Source: Prado023 sp963798745
GTDB lineage: Bacteria; Actinomycetota; Actinomycetes; S36-B12; CAIYMF01
Direction of reading: 5' to 3'
DNA length: 64,000 nt
Assembly (NCBI GenBank): GCA_963798745.1
Contig: CAWCUF010000001.1
Location: 310,001-374,000, forward strand
Numbering within the stretch: the first letter of the stretch is position 1; each line of letters opens with the position of its first letter. Under the pieces are notes generated by a model, which ran no database searches, was not told the origin of the DNA, and worked only from the letters and a program-made list of their open reading frames with translations. Positions 55,971-63,381 of this stretch are shown here, piece by piece. The translations under genes were made by a program, and so were the position numbers.

Positions 55971-56884
55971 CCTGCGCGGCCGTGGTCGTCAGCTACAACC
56001 GCCGCGACCTGCTGCGTGCGGTGCTGGGCGCGCTGCTCGAGCAGACCGCACCGGTCGATGAGGTCATCGTCGTCGACAACGGTTCCACCGACGGCAGCCG
56101 CGCGATGCTGGTCGAGGAGTTCGGGGAGCTCAGCATCTACTTCTCGACCGAGAACACCGGCGGGGCCGGTGGCTTCGCCCTCGGCGTGGACCTGGCCATG
56201 GCTGCCGGGCACAGCGACGCATGGCTGATGGACGACGACGCCGTGCCGCACGTCGACGCGCTGGAGAAGCTGCTCGGGGCGGCGGCACGGATCCGAGCAG
56301 CCCGCCCGCCCGGCCCCCGCCCGGGATTCCTCACCTGCCGGATCGTCGAACCGGACGGCACGCCGCTGACGATCTGGCAGCCCGCACCGGTGCCGGGAGC
56401 GGCAGCGCCGGTGCTGGGCGTCACCCCGCTGCCCTGGAGCCCGTTCGTGGGAGTCCTGGTGAACCTCGACCTGGGCCGCCAGACGTTCCTGCCCATGGCC
56501 GACTTCTTCATCTGGCTCGATGACCTGGAGTACACCGCCCGGCTGGGTCAGGTGGCCACCGGGTACGCCGTGGAGGATGCGTTCATCACCCACCCGAACA
56601 GCCCCTACGTCAAGGGCGACTTCGGCTGGCGCTTCGAGCATGTCGTGAAGAACCGGTTGTGGATCCTTCGCGATCGTGATCTGGCGATCAGGTCGGTGAA
56701 GCCTGCACTGGCCAAGCAGCTCGCCCGGGCGGTGATCGGCCAGGCGGTGCGTTCGCAGAGCAAGAGCGCCTACCTGCGCTCCCTGGGACGTGGACTGCGG
56801 CGGGGGCTGGGCGAGCGACCACTGCGCCGAGCACCCGGGGCCGCTGTGCACGGACCGCATGCGCTGGGCTTCACCCAGCCCTGA
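55967..56884 (+). CDS. GT2 glycosyltransferase (rhamnosyl/galactofuranosyl type)
   Basis: This 305-residue GT-A enzyme resembles GlfT1/WbbL-like transferases. It has AAVVVSYNRRDLL, VVDNGSTDG, the family-typical ENTGGAGGFALG, the metal site MDDDA and FIWLDDLEYTARL, with WR-type motif FEHVVKNRLW. That class often moves rhamnose or galactofuranose, and both donors are made in this cluster. ATG 55967 overlaps the upstream stop. It is the last gene of the cluster, ending convergently with the hydrolase. Confidence 0.88.
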   Translation: MTCAAVVVSYNRRDLLRAVLGALLEQTAPVDEVIVVDNGSTDGSRAMLVEEFGELSIYFSTENTGGAGGFALGVDLAMAAGHSDAWLMDDDAVPHVDALEKLLGAAARIRAARPPGPRPGFLTCRIVEPDGTPLTIWQPAPVPGAAAPVLGVTPLPWSPFVGVLVNLDLGRQTFLPMADFFIWLDDLEYTARLGQVATGYAVEDAFITHPNSPYVKGDFGWRFEHVVKNRLWILRDRDLAIRSVKPALAKQLARAVIGQAVRSQSKSAYLRSLGRGLRRGLGERPLRRAPGAAVHGPHALGFTQP

Positions 56885-56907
56885 CCGACCGGCGCGCGAC
56901 CAGCGCC

Positions 56908-58461
56908 CTACGAGGCACCCGGCTGGCAGGCGGTCCCCTCGGCGGGCATGACGCCGTCGAGCAGGTAGGCATCCACCGCATCGTCGATGCACTGCGAGCC
57001 CGACGTGTAGGCCGTGTGACCGTCCCCCTCGAAGGTGAGCAGCGTGGCGTTGTCGAGCTCCTCGGCCACCTCCACACCCCACTCGTAGGGCGTGGCCATG
57101 TCGTAGCGCGTGGTCACGACGAGGATGGGTGCCGAGCCCTGCGCGCGGAACACCGGCGGATCGCCGGCGGCCTGCGCCGTGCCCGGGCCCATCGGCCACT
57201 GCCAGCAGGGCAGGTTCCCCCACGCCAGGTACTCGCCGAACACCGGCGCCTCCTGCGCCCATTGGCCGGCCACCTCCTGGGCGTGCTCGACCCCCCCGAC
57301 AGCCGGTCGATCCAGACAGGAGACCGCGTAGAAGGCCTCGTTGCCGTTGTCGACGAACGTGCCGTCGGACTGCCGTTGGGTGCGTTCGTCCATCATCTCC
57401 ATGAGCACGCTGCCGTCGCCCTGCAGGCCCGCCTCAAGACCGAAGCGCAGGTCCGCCCAGTCGCTGGGCGGGAAGTACAGGTAGCTCAGGATCGCGTAGG
57501 TGCCCAGCGCCTGGGTGAGCATGCGATCGCCCACCCCGGGCAGCGGGTTCTGGTCCAGGTCGGCGATGAACGCCTGGATCGCGGCGATCCCCTCGTCCAC
57601 GCTGCCCGTCGGCAGCGGGCAGTCGTCCTGGTTGGCACAGTCGGCCACGAACCGGCGCAGCGCCACGTCGAAGGCCTTGGCCTGGCCGAGCGTGATCTCG
57701 TCGGAGTCCAACGAGCTGGGCAGCACCCCGTCGAGGACCATCCGCCCGACCCGCGCCGGGAACAGCTCGGCGTACTGGGCGCCCAGGTAGGTGCCGTAGC
57801 TCTTGCCCAGGAAGTCCAGCTTCTCCTGACCCAGGACAGCCCGCAGGATGTCCATGTCCCGGGCGGCGGACACCGTGTCCATGTACGGGGCGATCTGGGG
57901 GGACCGGTCCTGGCAGCCCGCACCGAACAGGGTGGAGGCGGCGGCGATCTCCTCGACCTCGGCGGGGGTGTCCGGGGTGCCGTCCGCGGCGAACAGGGCG
58001 TCGAGTTGGGCGTCGTCGATGCAGTCGACGGGCTCCGAGCTGATCACGCCGCGGGGGTCGAAACCGATCACGTCGTAGGCGTCGACCACCTCCGGGGTCA
58101 GCACGCCTCGGGCGGCCCGGGCGTAGTCCACGCCGGAGCCGCCGGGTCCGCCGGGGTTGAGCACCAGGGCGCCCTTGGGCTCGCCCTTGGACTGGAGACG
58201 GAGCACCTCCAGCTCGAGGCTGTCCCCGGCGGGGTCGTCGTAGTCGACGGGCACCCGCACCCGCGTGCAGTCGAAGTCGCCACCGCAGCCCGACCAACGC
58301 ACCCTCTGCTCGTAGAACTCGGCAAGCTCGGCGGGCGCCTCGGGGGTGCTGGCCGATGCAGTCACGACGGGTGTCGGCGGCTCATCGGCTCCAGAGCACC
58401 CCCCCAGCAGGACGAGGGCGGCGGCCCCACCCAGAAGCAAGCGGCCGGCCAGAGCGCCCAC
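56908..58461 (-). CDS. TAP-like alpha/beta-hydrolase lipoprotein
   Basis: This 517-residue exported hydrolase of the tripeptidyl-aminopeptidase (SlpD/TAP) type is anchored as a lipoprotein at Cys22 (LGGC). It has LNPGGPGGSGV (oxyanion region), FDPRG, the nucleophile Ser221 in GKSYGTYLG and the C-terminal TAP domain ending VTTRYDMATPYEWG and GDGHTAY (catalytic Asp and His). It cleaves short peptides or esters at the cell surface. The hydrolase-holB-tmk-topA order is widespread in actinobacteria. GTG 58461 with AGAGGA upstream is used. Confidence 0.92.
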   Translation of the reverse strand: MGALAGRLLLGGAAALVLLGGCSGADEPPTPVVTASASTPEAPAELAEFYEQRVRWSGCGGDFDCTRVRVPVDYDDPAGDSLELEVLRLQSKGEPKGALVLNPGGPGGSGVDYARAARGVLTPEVVDAYDVIGFDPRGVISSEPVDCIDDAQLDALFAADGTPDTPAEVEEIAAASTLFGAGCQDRSPQIAPYMDTVSAARDMDILRAVLGQEKLDFLGKSYGTYLGAQYAELFPARVGRMVLDGVLPSSLDSDEITLGQAKAFDVALRRFVADCANQDDCPLPTGSVDEGIAAIQAFIADLDQNPLPGVGDRMLTQALGTYAILSYLYFPPSDWADLRFGLEAGLQGDGSVLMEMMDERTQRQSDGTFVDNGNEAFYAVSCLDRPAVGGVEHAQEVAGQWAQEAPVFGEYLAWGNLPCWQWPMGPGTAQAAGDPPVFRAQGSAPILVVTTRYDMATPYEWGVEVAEELDNATLLTFEGDGHTAYTSGSQCIDDAVDAYLLDGVMPAEGTACQPGAS

Positions 58462-58559
58462 GGAATCCTCTTCTCATCTCCTTGGTGCCCGCATGTGCGT
58501 CAGGACACCTCAGCGAATCACGATGGTACCCAGACTCCGCGGAGCGGCGGCAACCCGTG

Positions 58560-59987
58560 TCAGCCAGACAGCGAGAGCAGCACAGGCGCGCGCCCGATCG
58601 TGAGCCGGGACTTCGTCACAGGGAGGCATGCGCCGTCGAGGGTGCACCTCTGGTTCAGGGCCTCCGGGCGGGCAAGTTTCGCGGTGCCCCGATGCGTGAA
58701 CGCGATGAGCCCGGAGTTGCCCCACTTGTCCGTCAGGTCGCACTGCGTGAGGGCGCCCCTCCTTCCGGTGGGCGCGATCAACTCACCCTTGCACCCTCGC
58801 CAGGTCGCGCCTGTCAGCCAGCGCTGGATCGTGAGGTAGGCAGTCCCTGCGGGCAGGACCCGCCCGCCAAGCTCAGTGACCTGGTCAATGCCCAGAATGT
58901 GATCGTTCCAGGCGTACCAGTAGGTCCGATCAATGCCCAACGCCAAACTGTCGATGTAGGTGCGCGCGACCCAGGCACTGGCCGTCTTCTGACTGACAAC
59001 GACCTCTTCCTCGGCGAATTCGCGCCTGTCCCCGAAGTTGACCTCGGTGTCCCAGAGCGGGCCAGTCCAGCCACGCTCCGCGAGCCAGCGGCGCATCAGC
59101 GCGATGTACTCAGCGCGCTCGTCAGGACCCTCATCGGCCAACGGGTAGAGATGGACCGCCATGGCGTCGACCGGCCATCCCCGTTCGGCGAGGGCGGCGG
59201 CGTACCTCCCGTACCATGCCTTGACCGGCCCCTTGGATCGCACTGTCGTGGAAGCACCAACCAAGGTGGCGTCCGGGTCAGCCTCGGCCAGGGTGTTCCG
59301 CGCCTCCTTGGTCAGCTCAGCCAGGTAGTCCGCCCTGCCCCGGTAGAAGATCGAGATGTTCGCCTCATTCCAGACCTGGTAGGACGTGATCCGCCCGCGG
59401 TAGCGCTCGGCGATCCGCCGGATGATGCTCAGGTAGGGATCCCGCTTGGGGGCCGACGAGGTGCCGGGGCCGTAGAGTCCGCTCGCTCGAGGGTCACGGG
59501 CGGCCCAGCGTGGCGGGCTGCCGTGCACCCACAGGATGTCCTTCGCGCCCGTGGACTCTGCCCGGTCCACGGCTCGGTCCATGGCCGCCCAGTTCACCCG
59601 GCCGCGGGCGGGCTCGAGTTCGCGCCAGGCAACTCCGGCGTCCCACAACCGGACTGCCCCTGCCCGCGGCGGTAGCGGCTGCCACTCCTTCGCCACGCCC
59701 TTCACGTGGGTACCGAACAGGGTGCGTTGCACCTTGAAGGCCGCCCGAGCCAATTCATCGGAGGAATCCTGACTGCCCGCGGAGGGGGCGGGGGTCTCCA
59801 CGGCAACGTCAGACGCCCGCGGGGAAGGGGAAGGTCCAGCCCCGAGACCCCCCTGTGCCGGAGCCGAGGAACTCGCTGTGGCGTTCTGACTCGGCACCTC
59901 CGCACGCCGGTCGCCCCCTGAGCACCCCGGCAGCAAGCCGAGCACGACGACCACAAGGGCCACGTGCCGGGCGGGAAGTGCGTACAA
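58560..59987 (-). CDS. Lipoprotein clan GH-A glycoside-hydrolase-like protein
   Basis: This 475-residue protein has a signal peptide ending in the lipobox LPGC (Cys22), a disordered Ser/Ala/Pro linker to about residue 70 and a TIM-barrel-like domain. YQVWNEANIS holds a candidate acid/base Glu208 and WDTEVNFGD a candidate nucleophile Glu315, spaced as in GH39/GH5-like enzymes. A C-terminal beta region with two Cys pairs follows (ATWRGCKGE, ALTQCDLTD, then RCTLDGACLP). Substrate is unknown. The start is TTG 59987 with GAGGAGA five bases upstream; a longer form would place 26 residues before the signal peptide. Compare the secreted protein at 7102-8355. Confidence 0.72.
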   Translation of the reverse strand: MYALPARHVALVVVVLGLLPGCSGGDRRAEVPSQNATASSSAPAQGGLGAGPSPSPRASDVAVETPAPSAGSQDSSDELARAAFKVQRTLFGTHVKGVAKEWQPLPPRAGAVRLWDAGVAWRELEPARGRVNWAAMDRAVDRAESTGAKDILWVHGSPPRWAARDPRASGLYGPGTSSAPKRDPYLSIIRRIAERYRGRITSYQVWNEANISIFYRGRADYLAELTKEARNTLAEADPDATLVGASTTVRSKGPVKAWYGRYAAALAERGWPVDAMAVHLYPLADEGPDERAEYIALMRRWLAERGWTGPLWDTEVNFGDRREFAEEEVVVSQKTASAWVARTYIDSLALGIDRTYWYAWNDHILGIDQVTELGGRVLPAGTAYLTIQRWLTGATWRGCKGELIAPTGRRGALTQCDLTDKWGNSGLIAFTHRGTAKLARPEALNQRCTLDGACLPVTKSRLTIGRAPVLLSLSG

Positions 59988-60080
59988 CGCGATCTCCTCT
60001 GTCTGGAACGGACGGCACGGGCCGGCCTCGGTTGGGCGATGCGGCCACGGCAACGACTGGCGCACCGCCGTCGGAGCAAG

Positions 60081-60947
60081 TCAGACTGGCCCGCCCAGCC
60101 GGGCCGCTTCCGCGGAGTGCAGGCCGTAGGCGAAGGCGTCGAGTGAGTCGATGGCCGGCGCCAGGGTGTCCGGGACGCCGTCCCCGACGTCGGGGGCCGC
60201 AAGCATCCGTACCGCTGCCGCGATCAGGTCCTCCAGCGCGTCGGCGCCCGCCCGCAGCCGGGCGCTCACAATCCCACCAGCCTCGACCGCGGCCTGGGCG
60301 GCCAGGGAGCCCGGCATCTGCACTTCGATCCCGTCCAGGGAGGCCAGGCGCGCCACCTGGCCCCGCAGCAGCGGCTCGACGTCATTGACGGCTCGCCACA
60401 GCTCGTGGCCGGCCTGTGGGTAGAGCCCACCCACGTTCGGGACTAGGTCGTACAGGTGCAGCAGCGCATTGGCGACCCGATCTGCCTGGTCCGCGCCTGT
60501 GGCGCCCGGGCGCAACCGGGCCGGCGGCAACGGGGGGAGCAGCGGAACCGGGGGATGACTGACCAACTCGCGCCCGCGCCGGTGCGACATCCAGCCCAGC
60601 GCCGCACTGCCCGCGGCCAGCCCGCCGAGGAGCACCACCTCGACGGGGGAGCCCGAAGTGCCCGCCGCGGCCAGTGTGGACAGGCCCAGGATCGCCGAAC
60701 CGGCGCCCCCGGCAGCCGTCCCCACCCGCGTTCCCGAGACCCGGACCCGGTGCTGGCGAACCGACATCTCGTAGCGCATCAGCGCCGCCTGGTGCTCGGC
60801 GACCATCTGCCGCTCCCGGGTGGCGGGTGCCGACCGCCCCTGCGCCATCGCTCGGGCCTGGCGGAACAGGTCGATCCCACGGTTCACCGTGCGCTCCAAG
60901 CCCTTCGCGGCATCAGGATCAGGCGCAGAAGGCCGGGAGGAGGGCAT
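60081..60947 (-). CDS. Unknown two-helix membrane protein (PspM-like?)
   Basis: This 288-residue protein has a charged helical N-terminus (about 15-70), two hydrophobic segments (about 75-95 and 100-118) and a long Ala/Leu-rich helical C-terminal domain (about 150-288). The layout recalls the actinobacterial phage-shock partner PspM, but no pspA or clgR is adjacent and I would not insist on it. ATG 60947 follows a minus-strand TACCCT box by six bases, so it is leaderless and separately expressed. No catalytic motif was found. Confidence 0.55.
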   Translation of the reverse strand: MPSSRPSAPDPDAAKGLERTVNRGIDLFRQARAMAQGRSAPATRERQMVAEHQAALMRYEMSVRQHRVRVSGTRVGTAAGGAGSAILGLSTLAAAGTSGSPVEVVLLGGLAAGSAALGWMSHRRGRELVSHPPVPLLPPLPPARLRPGATGADQADRVANALLHLYDLVPNVGGLYPQAGHELWRAVNDVEPLLRGQVARLASLDGIEVQMPGSLAAQAAVEAGGIVSARLRAGADALEDLIAAAVRMLAAPDVGDGVPDTLAPAIDSLDAFAYGLHSAEAARLGGPV

Positions 60948-60953
60948 GTCTCA

Positions 60954-60959
60954 AGGGTA
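60954..60959 (-). promoter_or_regulatory. -10 box of the 60947 gene
   Basis: Minus-strand TACCCT is followed by six bases and the ATG at 60947. Confidence 0.5.
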
Positions 60960-61007
60960 GGCGCGCACCACCAGCACGTCCACGGGCCAGGCACGTGGTC
61001 CCACACC

Positions 61008-61106
61008 AGGGTTCGGGCCGGGGTTCCGGCCGGGGCCCGGGGCAGGGGTTCCGGCCGGGGCCCGGCAGGGGTCTCGGCCGGGGCCCGGGCAGGGGTTCGG
61101 GCCGGG
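61008..61106. repeat. GC-rich tandem repeats of about 24 bp
   Basis: Three near-identical units (61021-61044, 61045-61067, 61068-61091) built on GGGGTTCCGGCCGGGGCCCGG, with partial units at both ends. They fill the gap between holB and the unknown membrane protein gene. The units are self-complementary through CCGGCCGGGGCCCGG and could form hairpins. Confidence 0.8.
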
Positions 61107-61139
61107 CTCAGCGGCCGGGCCAGTCGCTCGGGTCGGGCG

Positions 61140-62357
61140 TCAGCGCCCCCGGGCCAGCCGCACCATCAACGCCTCCATGGCCAGCAACGGTGCGACCGAG
61201 GCCGCTATCGCCAGGCGCGCCCCATCCAGGGCGTCCAAGCGCGCCATGGTGGCCGTGACGTCGCTGTGTGCGGCGAGACCCTGCAGGGTCGGGCGCAGCT
61301 CGTCGTTGATCAGTCCGACCTCGGCACCCGTCTGCAGCACGAGGACGTCGCGGTACAGGCCGGTCAGGTCCAACAGCGCGCGGTCGACCTGGTCGCGGAT
61401 CGTGCGGGTGCGCCGGGACTTCTGGCGCGCCTCGAGGTCCTTGGTCGCCGCCGAGGCCGTGCGACGCACGCGCGCGGCCATCGCGCCGGTGGCGCCCTCG
61501 CCGTAGGCCCGGCTCAGGCGCGCGAGCTCGCTGGCATCCAGGGCGTCGGTGATCGAAGCCGCGTCCGCCGTGGCCGCCTCGAGCAGGTTCTGCGCCGCGA
61601 CGAAACAGGCCGAGAGGCTGCGTAGCGTCCCCGGGATCCCCAGCACCTCGCTGCGCCGGATCCGGACCTGCTCGTCGCGGGCCAGCGCCCGCGCCCGGCC
61701 GATGTGCCCCTGCGCTGCCCGGGCCGCGAACGAGGCCACCGCCTGGTCGATGCCCTCGCGACGGACCAGCGCGTCGGCGACCTCGCGCGTGGCTGGCGTG
61801 ACCAGCCGGACCGCCCGGGTCCGCGACACGATCGTCGGCAGCACGTCCTCGGCGGTCGGCGCGCACAGGATCCACACCGTGCGTGGGCTGGGCTCCTCCA
61901 GCGACTTGAGCAGCGCGTTGCCCGACACCTCGTTGAGGCGGTCGGCGTCCTCGACGATGAGCACGTTCCAGCGGCCCATGATCGGGGTCATCGCCGCCCG
62001 GCGGATCAGCTCCAGGGATTCCTCGGCGGTGATCTGCAACTTCTCCGGAGTGAACTGGTCGACGTCGGCGTGTGCGCCGGCGAGCACGTCGCGGCACGCC
62101 GCGCAGGTCCCGCAGCCACCCTGCGGGCACTGCAACGCCGCCGCGAACACCCGGGCGGCGGTTGACCGGCCGGAGCCGGGCGGGCCGGTGAGCAGCCAGG
62201 CGTGCGTCATCGCCGGACCCGGCTCGCCGCGCCGGATCCGGGCGGCGTCGGCGGCGGCGTGGCGCAGGGTGGCCACCAGGCCGGGCTGGCCGATCACGGC
62301 GTCCCAGAGTTCGGTCGTGTCAGCGATGGGCACGCTGCCCGCCGTACCAGTTGTCAC
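61140..62357 (-). CDS. holB: DNA polymerase III subunit delta'
   Basis: This 405-residue clamp-loader subunit has the AAA+ module (about 15-200) with a Walker A-like LTGPPGSGRST, in which the usual Lys is Arg; this fits a delta' that does not use ATP. The zinc module has four cysteines (CPQGGCGTCAAC), and VEDADRLNEVSGNALLKSLEEP is characteristic. The collar domain follows. GTG 62357 overlaps the tmk stop (GTGA), so the two are translationally coupled. Confidence 0.95.
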   Translation of the reverse strand: MTTGTAGSVPIADTTELWDAVIGQPGLVATLRHAAADAARIRRGEPGPAMTHAWLLTGPPGSGRSTAARVFAAALQCPQGGCGTCAACRDVLAGAHADVDQFTPEKLQITAEESLELIRRAAMTPIMGRWNVLIVEDADRLNEVSGNALLKSLEEPSPRTVWILCAPTAEDVLPTIVSRTRAVRLVTPATREVADALVRREGIDQAVASFAARAAQGHIGRARALARDEQVRIRRSEVLGIPGTLRSLSACFVAAQNLLEAATADAASITDALDASELARLSRAYGEGATGAMAARVRRTASAATKDLEARQKSRRTRTIRDQVDRALLDLTGLYRDVLVLQTGAEVGLINDELRPTLQGLAAHSDVTATMARLDALDGARLAIAASVAPLLAMEALMVRLARGR

Positions 62358-63121
62358 GGCGCCTTCTCCTTGGTCGGGCCGGTCCCTGCTGGCGACCTGC
62401 CACCTGCTGCGGGCAGTGGGCGGCCGAGCGGCCCCGCGCCCCGAGCTGGCCGGGGGCCCGCGGTCCCTGTCACTCCCGTACGGGCACTGCGCACCACCTC
62501 GACGACATCCTCGTCCAGCAGTCCGAGCACAGCGTCAAGCACCTGAGCGGCGATCTGGTGCACCGGAAGGTCGGCCGGTAGCACCAGGTAGCGCTGCGGT
62601 GCGGCAGCGGCGCGGCGCAGGAACGACTCGCGCACCAGAGCATGGAAGGACTCCGGCTCGGCCTCCATCCGGTTGGCCTCCGCCGCCCGGCCCAGCCCCA
62701 CGCCGGGCGCGACGTCGAGCAGCACCGTCAGCTCAGGCACGAGGTCGTCGGTCGCCCACAGGCTCAGCTCCGAGATCTGCTCCTCGCCGAGCCCGCGGCC
62801 GGCGCCCTGGTAGGCCACCGACGAGTCCAGGTAGCGGTCGCTGAGGACCACAGCACCCCTGCGCACACCCGGGCGGATCAGCTGGGCGGCGTGCTGGGCG
62901 CGGGCCGCGGCGAACAGCAGGGCCTCGGCACGGTCGCTCATCTGGTGGCTGCCCGCGCCGAGCAGGACCGTGCGGATCGCCTCGCCTATCGGGGTACCGC
63001 CGGGCTCCCGCGTGCGCACCACCTCCCGGCCCCGGGCCGTCAGCGCGTCAGCGAGCAGGCGGCACTGGGTGGACTTGCCCGCCCCATCACCGCCCTCGAA
63101 GACCACGAACGCCCCGGGCAT
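62354..63121 (-). CDS. tmk: Thymidylate kinase
   Basis: This 255-residue kinase makes dTDP. P-loop FEGGDGAGKST, REPGGTPIGE, the DR motif SDRYLDSSVAYQGAGRGLG and lid residues are in place by about residue 200. The last ~50 residues are a Gly/Pro/Arg/Ala-rich tail beyond the usual fold. ATG 63121 lies seven bases after a minus-strand TAGGGT box, so the longer in-frame extension upstream is rejected. It is followed directly by holB. Confidence 0.94.
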   Translation of the reverse strand: MPGAFVVFEGGDGAGKSTQCRLLADALTARGREVVRTREPGGTPIGEAIRTVLLGAGSHQMSDRAEALLFAAARAQHAAQLIRPGVRRGAVVLSDRYLDSSVAYQGAGRGLGEEQISELSLWATDDLVPELTVLLDVAPGVGLGRAAEANRMEAEPESFHALVRESFLRRAAAAPQRYLVLPADLPVHQIAAQVLDAVLGLLDEDVVEVVRSARTGVTGTAGPRPARGAGPLGRPLPAAGGRSPAGTGPTKEKAP

Positions 63122-63128
63122 GCCCGAA

Positions 63129-63134
63129 ACCCTA
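63129..63134 (-). promoter_or_regulatory. -10 box of the leaderless tmk promoter
   Basis: Minus-strand TAGGGT is followed by seven bases and ATG 63121. Confidence 0.5.
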
Positions 63135-63181
63135 CCCAGCGCATCCGACACGCCGTCCGCCACGCGCCTTCCACCCGCGGC

Positions 63182-63260
63182 GATCCATCCAGGTTCGGGC
63201 AGCCGCAAGCGGATCGCTCCAAGTTCGCTGGGCCGCCACGCCCGCAAACTTGGATGGATC
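63182..63260. repeat. Three copies of a ~20-bp motif, two direct and one inverted
   Basis: Copies at 63182-63200 and 63212-63233 run in the same direction (GATCCATCCAGGTTCGGGC and a variant with CGCTCCAAGTTCGC). A third at 63240-63260 is inverted (its complement begins GATCCATCCAAGTTTGCGGG). Outer copies can pair into a long stem-loop. It lies between topA and tmk. Confidence 0.75.
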
Positions 63261-63315
63261 CGACGCGGGGCGTGCTTGCGCGCGGCGGGCTCGCGGGCGC
63301 CGTTGCGCCGGGCGG

Positions 63316-63381
63316 GCTGCCTTCGCCGGGCGGGCTACTTGGCTGCGGCGGGCTGCCTTCGCCGGGCGGGCTACTTGGCTG
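63316..63381. repeat. 30-bp duplication carrying the topA stop
   Basis: The 30-base block at 63316-63345 recurs at 63352-63381 (period 36, i.e. 12 codons). The second copy contains the topA stop codon (63371-63373); the first contains an in-frame second TAG at 63335. Confidence 0.8.

Noticed and set aside
61008..61106. CRISPR array
   Set aside because: Units are adjacent without unique spacers and are simple GC-rich sequence.
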